A DNA stretch of 10,116 nucleotides from Burkholderiales bacterium (GTDB lineage: Bacteria; Pseudomonadota; Gammaproteobacteria; Burkholderiales; CAIKXV01), in assembly GCA_019751575.1 (NCBI GenBank), contig JAIENF010000781.1, positions 1-10,116 of the forward strand, given 5' to 3'. The position numbers and the translations under genes are program-made. The stretch's first letter is position 1. Every line of letters starts with the position of its first letter. Shown here piece by piece: positions 1 to 5,889 of this stretch. Under the pieces are notes generated by a model, which had not been told where the DNA came from, ran no database searches, and saw nothing but the letters and a program-made list of their open reading frames with translations.

Positions 1-190
1 GTTCGCTGGGGAACCAGCTGGCGGCGAAAGGAACCGCGACCGCCGCCGCGCCCACCGCACCGATGGCGGACGTGGCAGCCAGGAGCAGCTTTCGCCGCTG
101 CGGCATTTCGGCGCCGGGTGGCGGCGGCGTGAAGGATCCGCTGCCTGCATTGCCAACGACGGGCGCGGTCATCGAGGGTGGATTGCTCAT
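1..190 (-). CDS. petA: Ubiquinol-cytochrome c reductase Rieske iron-sulfur subunit, N-terminal part (runs off left edge)
   Basis: The first 63 codons are in the window and the rest lies beyond the left edge. The visible protein has a hydrophilic, Pro/Gly-rich N-terminus. It is followed by a twin-arginine motif (Q31-R32-R33-K34-L35-L36) and a Gly/Ala-rich hydrophobic segment (about 36-57) ending in PFAASWFPSE. This is the hallmark N-terminus of bacterial Rieske proteins, which keep this segment as a membrane anchor. The protein carries the 2Fe-2S cluster that takes electrons from quinol in the cytochrome bc1 complex. The cluster domain with its Cys/His ligands is outside the window, so identification rests on the N-terminus and on the nif3-petA context. 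ATG at 190-188 is the first in-frame start. The ATG at codon 7 is an alternative, and the SD is weak (AAAGG about 12 bases upstream). Rieske proteins are inserted by the Tat system, which is encoded at 6728-8565. Confidence 0.85.
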   Translation of the reverse strand, partial: MSNPPSMTAPVVGNAGSGSFTPPPPGAEMPQRRKLLLAATSAIGAVGAAAVAVPFAASWFPSE

Positions 191-225
191 GCCATTCTAG
201 CCTTTGCCGGAACCATAACCACGGG

Positions 226-254
226 ATTGTACCGAATCGCATGCAAGACCAGAA
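226..254 (-). promoter_or_regulatory. Candidate sigma-70 promoter of petA
   Basis: Read on the minus strand, the gap upstream of petA contains TACAAT (226-231), five of six matches to the -10 consensus and about 36 bases before the ATG. The hexamer 17 bp further upstream, TTCTGG (249-254), is a poor -35. It would give a leader of roughly 28 bases, suggesting that petA can be transcribed independently of nif3. The call rests on one good hexamer only. Confidence 0.4.
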
Positions 255-282
255 GCCTCGGATGCGTTCACCGGGTGGTCGG

Positions 283-299
283 GGCGCGTTCCCCGCGCC
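283..299 (-). terminator. GC-rich hairpin downstream of the nif3-family gene
   Basis: A perfect 6-bp inverted repeat, GGCGCG / CGCGCC, encloses a 5-base loop (289-293). It lies about 45 bases past the nif3 stop codon and upstream of the petA promoter candidate. No T-run follows on the minus strand, so it is not a textbook intrinsic terminator. It could attenuate read-through or be a chance feature of GC-rich DNA. The rest of the 191-343 gap shows nothing else I can support. Confidence 0.25.
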
Positions 300-343
300 A
301 TTCGACAGGCCGGATGGTGAACGAAACCGGCCGGACGGGCGGG

Positions 344-1099
344 TCAGGCGGGATTGTCGATGTCGACGAAGCGATGTTCCAGGCCGTGTTCCCGCGCCAG
401 GTGCTCGCCCACCGCCTGCACCCCGTAACGCTCGGTCGCATGGTGGCCGGCGCAGACCAGCCCGATTCCGCATTCGCGCGCCACGTGCACCGTCTGCTCG
501 GAGACTTCGCCGGTGATGAACACGTCGGCGCGCGGCCAGGCATCCTCGATGTAGCGCTGGCCACCGCCCGTGCACCACGCCGCCCGCCGCAACGGCTGGG
601 CGGGATCACCGACCACCAGCGGCTCCCGGCCCAGCGCGCGGGCGACCTGCCGGGCGAACTCGCCAAGGGTCGTGCCGGCCCCCGCCGCACCCGGCACGTC
701 CCCGACCGCGAGCAGGCCGGCGCGGTCGAGCGAACCGGTCCGTTCCAGGCCCAGGCGCAGGCCGAGCTGGGTGTTGTTGCCGAGTTCAGGGTGGATGTCG
801 AGCGGCAGGTGGAAGGCGTACAGATTGATGTCCGCGTGGATCAGCCGAGCGACGCGCGCACGGCGATAACCGGTGAGCCGCCCGCTGTCGCCCTTCCAGA
901 ACAGGCCGTGATGCACCAGCAGGGCGTCCGCGCCGGACTCGGCTGCGGCATCGATCAACGGCTGCGATGCGGTGACGCCGGACACGATCCGGCGGATTTC
1001 CGTCCGTCCTTCCACCTGCAGGCCGTTCGGGCAGTAATCCTCCACGGCCGCTGGCGGAAGCAGCTTTTCCAGGTACTCGGACAGGGCCTGACGATCCAT
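344..1099 (-). CDS. NIF3/YbgI-family dinuclear metal-centre protein
   Basis: A 251-residue protein of the NIF3 (DUF34) family, close in length to E. coli YbgI (about 247). Conserved metal motifs are all present: H63-H64-G in LLVHHGLFWKG, H97 and D101 in HLPLD, and H219 with E223 in GHHATE. These match the residues that hold the two metal ions in YbgI-type toroidal hexamers. The N-terminal DYCPNGLQVEG (21-31) is also a family signature. The start at 1099 is preferred over upstream in-frame codons because the family signature begins MDRQALSEYLEKLL, with AAAGG six bases before the ATG. An ORF extension reaching 1276 is low-complexity and unlike the family. The biochemical role is unsettled; metal chaperone, GTP cyclohydrolase-like and metabolite-repair roles have been proposed for relatives. 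It is read in the same direction as petA and diverges from the protease gene. Confidence 0.92.
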   Translation of the reverse strand: MDRQALSEYLEKLLPPAAVEDYCPNGLQVEGRTEIRRIVSGVTASQPLIDAAAESGADALLVHHGLFWKGDSGRLTGYRRARVARLIHADINLYAFHLPLDIHPELGNNTQLGLRLGLERTGSLDRAGLLAVGDVPGAAGAGTTLGEFARQVARALGREPLVVGDPAQPLRRAAWCTGGGQRYIEDAWPRADVFITGEVSEQTVHVARECGIGLVCAGHHATERYGVQAVGEHLAREHGLEHRFVDIDNPA

Positions 1100-1296
1100 C
1101 GATGGCCTTTCGGAATCCGCGCGGGCGCGCGGGGCGCGGACTACCGGACGGACGGGCCCGGATCGCGCGCCGAAGGGCCCGATGGTAGCCTCGCCAGTGT
1201 CATCGCGGGTACAGGGAACGGATGGCGGACCCGGCCGGGCTTCCGCTGGATCGCCGACCTGCTGCGCGACCGGCAATCGATACGGGGAATCCAGGG
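1100..1296. other. Divergent intergenic region between the NIF3-family and HtrA-type genes
   Basis: About 197 bases separate the two divergent start codons and must hold promoters for one or both genes, but I see no convincing -35/-10 pair on either strand. Two inverted repeats are visible. TCCGCGC (1116-1122) pairs with GCGCGGA (1134-1140), close to the nif3 start. CGGGCCC (1153-1159) pairs with GGGCCCG (1175-1181). In such GC-rich DNA they may be accidental, or they could be regulator sites or leader structures. In-frame ATG/GTG codons within this region would extend either gene but add non-family sequence. Confidence 0.4.
1284..1289 (+). promoter_or_regulatory. Ribosome binding site that fixes the HtrA-type protease start
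   Basis: GGGGAA lies seven bases before the ATG at 1297, supporting that start. An in-frame ATG at 1222 would add 25 Pro/Arg-rich residues ahead of the membrane anchor. Confidence 0.5.
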
Positions 1297-2529
1297 ATGC
1301 AGAGGATCTGGCTGCTGTTCGCCCAGGCGGTGACGATCACCCTAGGGGTGTGGTTCGTCGCGGCCCTTTTCCGCCCGGACCTCATGCCGGCACCGCTGCA
1401 GCCGTGGCGCACGCTGCCCGGCGCGTCCGCGTCCGCGACCCCGGCCCCCGGGACCGGATCCGCCCAGGGCTCGCCCGCCCCTTCGGCCGGGGCAGTCCCG
1501 GCGCTGCCGGCCACCGGCTCGTATTCCGACGCCGCCGGACGATCGATGCCGTCGGTGGTGAACATCTACACGACGGCCCGGGCATCCCCTCGAGAACGCA
1601 ATCCGATGCTCGAGGATCCGTTCTTCCAGTTCTTCTTCGGCGACCGCGCGCCGGGCGGCCGGGGCCGGGGCGAAGGCGATGCACGGCAGCGTCCGGCCAG
1701 CCTCGGCTCGGGCGTGATCGTCAATGCCAACGGCTTCATCGTCACCAATGCCCATGTCGTCGATTCCGCCGCGCAGATCGAGGTCGCGCTGTCGGACGGT
1801 CGCCGGGCGCCGGCCACGGTGGTCGGCTCCGATCCCGACACCGACCTGGCGGTGATCAAGGCCGACCTGGCGAACCTGCCGGCGATCAGCATCGGCGACA
1901 CGTCGAAGGTGCGCGTCGGCGACGTCGTGCTCGCGATCGGCAATCCGTTCGGCGTCGGGCAGACCGTCACCATGGGCATCGTCAGCGCGCTCGGGCGCAA
2001 CCAGCTGGGCGTGAGCCCGTTCGAGAACTTCGTGCAGACCGATGCAGCGATCAACCCGGGCAATTCGGGCGGCGCACTGATCGACACCCAGGGCAACCTG
2101 ATCGGCATCAACACGCTGATCTTCTCGCGCAGCGGCGGCTCGCAGGGCATCGGCTTCGCCATCCCGGCGGAGACGGTGCGCCAGGTGATGGACCAGCTGA
2201 TCGCCTCCGGGCAGGTGGTGCGCGGCTGGCTCGGCGTCGAGACCCAGGACCTCACCCGCACGCTGGCGGAATCGTTCGGCATCGGGGCCAGCGGTGGCGC
2301 ACTGGTCGCCGGCGTGGTGCGCGGCGGGCCGGCGGAAGGCGGCGGCCTGCGCCCGGGCGACGTCGTGGTGGCGATCGAGGGCAAGCCGGTGGGCGATGCG
2401 AGTGCACTGCTCAACACGGTCGCAGCCCTCAAGCCGGGCAGCAACGCCGCGATCACGCTGGTGCGCGAGCGCAAGGAAGTGAAGGTGACGGTGAAGGTCG
2501 GGACGCGGCCGGTGCGCCGGCGCGGGTGA
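1297..2529 (+). CDS. Membrane-anchored HtrA-family serine protease with one PDZ domain (DegS/AlgW-like layout)
   Basis: A 410-residue S1C (HtrA/Deg) serine protease. Order: short N-terminus; one hydrophobic segment (about 4-25) acting as an uncleaved anchor or signal; a Pro/Ala/Ser/Gly-rich linker (about 31-75); the trypsin-like domain (about 80-300); a single PDZ domain (about 306-402). The catalytic triad reads as H153 (VTNAHVV), D183 (DTDLAVI) and S257 (NPGNSGGAL). One PDZ plus an N-terminal anchor resembles DegS/AlgW, the regulated stress-sensing proteases, rather than two-PDZ DegP/MucD. However, the region 104-138 is longer and richer in Phe/Gly/Arg than the short DegS loop, so it may be a general DegQ-like housekeeping protease tethered to the inner membrane. 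It likely acts in the periplasm on misfolded envelope proteins. Start is supported by GGGGAA at 1284-1289. It is the only plus-strand gene here, divergent from nif3 and convergent with the M20 gene. The stop codon lies in a strong hairpin. Confidence 0.92.
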   Translation: MQRIWLLFAQAVTITLGVWFVAALFRPDLMPAPLQPWRTLPGASASATPAPGTGSAQGSPAPSAGAVPALPATGSYSDAAGRSMPSVVNIYTTARASPRERNPMLEDPFFQFFFGDRAPGGRGRGEGDARQRPASLGSGVIVNANGFIVTNAHVVDSAAQIEVALSDGRRAPATVVGSDPDTDLAVIKADLANLPAISIGDTSKVRVGDVVLAIGNPFGVGQTVTMGIVSALGRNQLGVSPFENFVQTDAAINPGNSGGALIDTQGNLIGINTLIFSRSGGSQGIGFAIPAETVRQVMDQLIASGQVVRGWLGVETQDLTRTLAESFGIGASGGALVAGVVRGGPAEGGGLRPGDVVVAIEGKPVGDASALLNTVAALKPGSNAAITLVRERKEVKVTVKVGTRPVRRRG

Positions 2530-2543
2530 CGGCACCCGCGCCG
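2518..2543. terminator. 11-bp perfect hairpin in the convergent gap, overlapping the protease stop codon
   Basis: CGGCGCGGGTG (2518-2528) and CACCCGCGCCG (2533-2543) form an 11-bp perfect stem with the tetraloop ACGG. The TGA stop of the protease (2527-2529) sits at the top of the stem, and the convergent M20 gene ends at 2551, eight bases past the other foot. By symmetry it can fold in transcripts from either side, so a shared bidirectional terminator or 3'-end protecting structure is the likely role. Neither strand has a following T-run, so it would be a U-poor terminator. Confidence 0.6.
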
Positions 2544-2550
2544 ACACCGC

Positions 2551-3843
2551 TCAGTCGACCGACGCCACCTCGCACAGGTTGAGGATCGTCGCAGCGTAGA
2601 CCTTGGTCGCGGCGAGCAGGTCGTCGATCTTCATCGCCCGATCGCGCGCGCCGCTGAACGGCTCCATCTGCCGCGGCGGTCCGTAGCAGACCGAGGGGAT
2701 GCCGACCTCGTTGAAGACGTTCACGTCGCGCCACATGCTGGTCTCGGCCGCAGGCGGGATCGGCGTCGGCGTGCCGAACAGGTGCCGGTGGGCCGCCTCG
2801 ATCGCCGCCACCAGCGGCTCGGCATGCTTCGCCACATGGCCGCGCGAATACTGGTACACGGAGGCCTTCGCGTCGATGCCCAGCTTCGCCGCCACCTGCG
2901 CGATCTCGCGCCGGACGAGTTCCGGGTTCTTGCCCGGCACGATGCGCACGTCGACATGGATGTCGCACCAGCCCAGTGCCTCGGACCCGCTGACCTTCAC
3001 CACCTGCGCACGCGGCACGAACTGCCCGCCGGGGAACGGCCGGGTCTCGCGCTGCGTGTAGCCGATCGCCCATTCCTCGATCGCGATCACCAGGTGCGCG
3101 GCCTTCACGAAGGCATTGGACGCCGGGCCGAGGGCGGCGGTACGTTCATGGCGCGGGGTGTAGACCCGCTTGCCCGGCACGTGCACCTTGATCGACGCCT
3201 CGCCGCACTCGGCCTTGATGATGCCGAAGCCGGAGGTCTCGCCGACCAGCGCGAAGTCGGCGGTGATGCCCCGGTCGACCAGCCAGCGCGAGCCGAAGCC
3301 CTCGCCCGGATAGTCGATGCCCTGCAGGTCGCCCACCGACGGCCGGCCGGTCTCGAACGCGACGCCGGCCAGGTAGCAGTCGCCGCGCAGCCGGATGCCC
3401 ATGCGGCGGATCGCCCGCAGCGCGATCATGAACGCGCACAGCTGGCCCTTGTCGTTGATCACGCCCTTGCCGATGATCAGGTCGCCGTCGACCCAGGCCC
3501 CCTCGATGCGGCGGTCGGCCTCGGTGGCATCGGCGGACAGCGCCGGCCCGGTATCCAGGTGGGCATCGACGATCAGGCTGGTGCCCTCCCCGCTGCCCGG
3601 CAGGTGCCCGACCACGTTCGCGCTGCGCTCGGTGATCGGCTGCAGCCAGGCATCGATGCCGTGCGCAGACAGCCACTCGCGCACGTACTCGGCACCCGGC
3701 CGCTCCTGTGCATGCGGGGTCGCCATGTTGCCCAGCGCGAGGCAAAGCCCCACCAGGTCTTCGCGGTCGCTGTCGATCGAAGCCAGCAGCTTGCGGTGGA
3801 TTTCGGTGCCGTCGCCGGCGCCCCTGATGTCTGTGCCAGCCAT
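2551..3843 (-). CDS. M20-family metallopeptidase/amidohydrolase-like protein with atypical active site
   Basis: A 430-residue protein with the M20 (ArgE/DapE/CPG2) fold signature. The N-terminal part of the catalytic domain has VDAHLDTGP (H95, D97), and the second metal-ligand motif is VINDKGQ (D131). GETSG supplies E202. A dimerisation domain follows (about 215-325, starting KVHVPGK). The closing GIPSVCYGPP (381-390) is typical of the family. Relatives hydrolyse amide bonds in N-acyl amino acids, desuccinylate diaminopimelate precursors or cleave dipeptides. By eye-alignment several usual residues differ. The Glu-Glu pair is E164-T165, the dimerisation-domain His is Y228, and the C-terminal metal His is R400. 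It may therefore bind one metal, use other residues, or be a non-enzymatic homologue. The start at 3843 is chosen over an in-frame codon at 3870 because GGAGG lies seven bases upstream. It is probably co-transcribed with the binding-protein gene 45 bases upstream. The substrate is unknown. Confidence 0.85.
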   Translation of the reverse strand: MAGTDIRGAGDGTEIHRKLLASIDSDREDLVGLCLALGNMATPHAQERPGAEYVREWLSAHGIDAWLQPITERSANVVGHLPGSGEGTSLIVDAHLDTGPALSADATEADRRIEGAWVDGDLIIGKGVINDKGQLCAFMIALRAIRRMGIRLRGDCYLAGVAFETGRPSVGDLQGIDYPGEGFGSRWLVDRGITADFALVGETSGFGIIKAECGEASIKVHVPGKRVYTPRHERTAALGPASNAFVKAAHLVIAIEEWAIGYTQRETRPFPGGQFVPRAQVVKVSGSEALGWCDIHVDVRIVPGKNPELVRREIAQVAAKLGIDAKASVYQYSRGHVAKHAEPLVAAIEAAHRHLFGTPTPIPPAAETSMWRDVNVFNEVGIPSVCYGPPRQMEPFSGARDRAMKIDDLLAATKVYAATILNLCEVASVD

Positions 3844-3850
3844 GCTGCCC

Positions 3851-3855
3851 CCTCC
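3851..3855 (-). promoter_or_regulatory. Strong ribosome binding site of the M20-family gene
   Basis: GGAGG on the minus strand lies inside a G-rich run, exactly seven bases before the ATG at 3843. It is among the best Shine-Dalgarno matches in the window and decides the start, discarding a nine-residue Gly/Arg-rich extension. Confidence 0.75.
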
Positions 3856-3862
3856 CCGGTAT

Positions 3863-3883
3863 CCGCGCACGCGCGTGGCGCGG
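3863..3883 (-). other. Hairpin between the binding-protein gene and the M20 gene
   Basis: In the 45-base gap, CCGCGCAC (3863-3870) can pair with GTGGCGCGG (3875-3883), with one bulged G and a GCGC loop. Such structures downstream of a binding-protein gene often lower expression of the next gene or stabilise the upstream message. Here that is only an inference. Confidence 0.3.
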
Positions 3884-3888
3884 CGTCC

Positions 3889-4875
3889 CTATTCTGCCTT
3901 GATGCCGGCTGCGCGGATCACCTTCTCCCAGCGCGCGATCTCCATGTCGATGTACGCGGCGAACTCCTTCGGCGAATTGCCGACCGCCTGGAAGCCGCCG
4001 GTCGCCATGCGCTCCCGCATGTCGGGCTGCGCATAGATCTTCAGGAGGTCGGCGTAGAACCTGTCGATGATCGCCTGCGGCGTACCGGCAGGCATCAGCA
4101 ATCCGGCCCAGGTGGATGCCTCGAAGCCGCGCACGCCGGCTTCGTCCATCGTCGGCAGGTTGGGCATCGTCGGCGAGCGCTTCGCCGAGGCGATGGCCAG
4201 CACGTTGATGCGCCCGGAGTTCACGTGCGGCAGCACGGCCGGCAGGTTGCCGAAGATCATCGAGATCTGGCCGCCCAGCAGGTCGACCACCGCCGGGCCG
4301 CCGCCCTTGTAAGGGATGTGGGTGATGTCGACCTTCGCCAGCAGCTTGAACAGTTCAGCCGCCAGGTGGGTGGAGCCACCGACGCCACCCGACCCGTAGT
4401 TGATCTGCCCGGGCCGCGACCGCAGCAGGGCGATCAGTTCCTTCACGTTCTTCGCCGGCACGCTCGGATGCACCGCGAGCACGTTCGGCGACTCGGCGAC
4501 GTTCGAGATCGGTGCGAAGTCGGCGAGCTTGTAGGGCACCTTGCGGAACAGGCTGAAGTTCGCCGGGAAGGCCGAGGTCGCCATCAGCATCGTGTAGCCG
4601 TCCGGTGCCGCGCGTGCAACCACCTCGGCGCCGATCATGGTCGAGCCGCCAGGCCGGTTCTCGACCACCACGGTGTGGCCCCACAGTTCGCCCAGCTTGG
4701 TACCCACCAGGCGCGCGATCGCGTCGGTCGATCCGCCGCCGGCGATCGGCACGATCATGCGCACCGGCTTCACCGGCCAGGCCTGCGCGAACGACAGGCT
4801 CGTGGCGGACAGGCAGGCCGCAGCCAGGAGGAATGCCGCGGCAGGCGGCTCGGTGCGTCGGGTGAGACCGGGCAT
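3889..4875 (-). CDS. Bug-family (tripartite tricarboxylate transporter) periplasmic solute-binding protein
   Basis: A 328-residue exported receptor of the TctC/Bug family. It has a Sec signal peptide: basic MPGLTRR, a hydrophobic core (about 11-22), and likely cleavage after SFA30, leaving QAWPVKPVRMIVP. Family motifs follow: GGGSTDAIAR (46-55), VVENRPGG (70-77), AAPDGYT (89-95), YGSGGVGGSTHLAAELF (160-176) and HIPYKGGGPAVVDLLGG (186-202). Such proteins capture small carboxylated or related solutes in the periplasm. No TctA/TctB membrane genes are nearby, so it is an orphan receptor, as most Bug proteins are. The ATG at 4875 is preceded by AAGGAG (4883-4888) with seven bases of spacing. The M20-family gene follows after 45 bases, suggesting that the ligand could be an amide-bonded compound processed by that protein. 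This is inference only. Confidence 0.93.
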   Translation of the reverse strand: MPGLTRRTEPPAAAFLLAAACLSATSLSFAQAWPVKPVRMIVPIAGGGSTDAIARLVGTKLGELWGHTVVVENRPGGSTMIGAEVVARAAPDGYTMLMATSAFPANFSLFRKVPYKLADFAPISNVAESPNVLAVHPSVPAKNVKELIALLRSRPGQINYGSGGVGGSTHLAAELFKLLAKVDITHIPYKGGGPAVVDLLGGQISMIFGNLPAVLPHVNSGRINVLAIASAKRSPTMPNLPTMDEAGVRGFEASTWAGLLMPAGTPQAIIDRFYADLLKIYAQPDMRERMATGGFQAVGNSPKEFAAYIDMEIARWEKVIRAAGIKAE

Positions 4876-5010
4876 CTGGTGGCTCCTTGCGGGAATCGTA
4901 CAGCGGCATGAAGCAATAGACAGGCCACCTGTCCAGCCCGCGCCCGGGTCGCACCCGGGTCGCCAGCGCCTGGCGCCCCGACGGATCGTAGCGCCGTTCG
5001 ACCTCCGGGG
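4876..5010 (-). promoter_or_regulatory. Upstream region of the binding-protein gene with operator-like dyad and tandem repeat
   Basis: This 135-base gap holds several ordered elements. GACAGG-CCA-CCTGTC (4919-4933) is a perfect 6-bp inverted repeat with a 3-base spacer, 44-58 bases before the bug ATG. On the minus strand it overlaps TGGACA (4930-4935), a good -35 look-alike, but the hexamer 17 bp downstream (TTCATG) is a poor -10. CCCGGGTCGC occurs twice in tandem (4943-4952 and 4954-4963), one helical turn apart. CGCCAG/CTGGCG (4961-4975) forms a 6-bp hairpin with a 3-base loop. The arrangement suggests a regulated promoter for bug-M20 and separation from the M48 gene upstream. No regulator gene lies adjacent. 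Confidence 0.4.
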
Positions 5011-5025
5011 TCACCCCCCGGGGAG
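5003..5025 (-). terminator. Imperfect hairpin over the M48 gene stop codon
   Basis: CTCCGGGG (5003-5010) pairs with CCCC (5016-5019) and GGAG (5022-5025), with a two-base bulge and a 5-base loop that contains most of the stop codon (5011-5013). It has no T-run. It is a plausible end of the his-tat-ybjQ-M48 transcript, and resembles the protease gene in placing a GC hairpin on the stop codon. Confidence 0.3.
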
Positions 5026-5889
5026 TTCCTTCGCCGCTCGCGCATCGCGGATCGCCTGCAGCACGGGCGGCAGCGGCATCAACGCGCCGTCCGTCGCCCA
5101 GCGCCGATCGGCGGCCAGGTTCTGCATCCGCTGCAGCCGGTCTTCAGTCGCGGGATGGGTGCGCATGAACACCGGCACCGAACCGGCGGCGCCGGCGCTG
5201 GCCGACCTGCGCTGCATCTCGCGGAAGAACGCATCGGCACCCGCCACATGCCCGTAGCGCTGCGCGACCGCCGCCAGCGCATCGGCATCGGCCCTGGCCT
5301 CCTGCGAACGGCTGAAGCTGAGCACGGTCAGGTTGCCGGCGCTGCCGAGCAGCCAGTCGGCCACCGCGGAGCCGGCGCCGGCAGACACCGCCGACATCAC
5401 CACGGCCAGTGCCATGCCGCGACCGAGGCTGCGCACCGGATCGCGGTGGCGGATATGGGCGATCTCGTGGGCCAGCACCATCGCCAGCGCATTCTCGCTG
5501 TCGATCGCCTCGACCAGCCCGCGGTAGATGGTGATGTTGCCACCGACGGTCGCCGAGGCATTGGCGACCGGCAGCAGGTTGTAGTGCACCTTCAGCGTCA
5601 TCCCGGGTGGCAGTCCCTGGGGGCCGACGAGCGATTCCGCCAGTGCCTGCAGCGTCGCCTCCGGCTCGGCACCGGGGTCCGCGGGCTTCACGAACCGGGC
5701 GGCGACGGCCTGTTCAGCCGAGAAGGGCAGCCAGGCGGCGATCGCCTGGGCGAACACCATCAACACCAGCGCACAGGCCGCGATGACGGCGCCCAGGCCC
5801 GCCACCATGACGAAGAACGAGAGCAGCGGACGCGACTCGCCGACGTTCACCGCCTCCTGCGGCAGCCTGGGGTTGCTCCAGTCGCTCAC
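5011..5889 (-). CDS. M48-family membrane-anchored zinc metalloprotease
   Basis: A 292-residue M48-type protease. One clear hydrophobic segment (about 22-47) follows a short polar N-terminus and would anchor it in the inner membrane. A second weaker hydrophobic stretch is at about 158-190. The zinc site reads H141-E142-I-A-H145, and the third ligand is probably E197 in FSRSQEARADADALA, the FSRxxExxAD motif of the family. THPATEDRL (244-252) is the usual C-terminal motif. It is about the length of HtpX but has fewer predicted membrane segments at the N-terminus. The start is GTG, and its GTGA overlaps the TGA stop of the upstream YbjQ-like gene by four bases. No good SD is visible, which points to translational coupling. 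Likely role: proteolytic quality control of membrane or envelope proteins. Substrate and topology are unknown. Confidence 0.88.
   Translation of the reverse strand: MSDWSNPRLPQEAVNVGESRPLLSFFVMVAGLGAVIAACALVLMVFAQAIAAWLPFSAEQAVAARFVKPADPGAEPEATLQALAESLVGPQGLPPGMTLKVHYNLLPVANASATVGGNITIYRGLVEAIDSENALAMVLAHEIAHIRHRDPVRSLGRGMALAVVMSAVSAGAGSAVADWLLGSAGNLTVLSFSRSQEARADADALAAVAQRYGHVAGADAFFREMQRRSASAGAAGSVPVFMRTHPATEDRLQRMQNLAADRRWATDGALMPLPPVLQAIRDARAAKELPGG

Noticed and set aside
1100..1296. A divergent sigma-70 promoter pair between nif3 and the protease gene
   Set aside because: TACCAT and TACAGG hexamers are present on the two strands, but none has an acceptable -35 at 16-18 bp, so no specific promoter is called.
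227..1333. A 368-codon plus-strand frame opposite the NIF3-family gene
   Set aside because: No domain or ribosome binding site is evident, and it is antisense to a gene with all conserved metal ligands.
1182..2582. A 466-codon plus-strand frame overlapping the HtrA gene in another frame
   Set aside because: Arg/Gly/Pro-rich nonsense translation, while the frame at 1297-2529 has a complete catalytic triad and PDZ domain.
3889..4875. Bug protein as a lipoprotein, because C21 follows AAA in the signal region
   Set aside because: Ala rather than Leu/Val/Ile at -3 makes a poor lipobox, and SFA30 followed by QAWPVKPVR is the usual Bug cleavage context.
2782..4911. A 709-codon open frame on the plus strand opposite the M20 and Bug genes
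   Set aside because: It is His/Arg/Asp/Gln-rich with no recognisable domain and is the reverse complement of two clear family proteins. Long antisense frames are expected at this GC content.
4943..4963. Two copies of CCCGGGTCGC as a possible repeat array (CRISPR or satellite)
   Set aside because: Only two 10-bp copies with a one-base spacer, so no array. Retained only as a possible regulator site.
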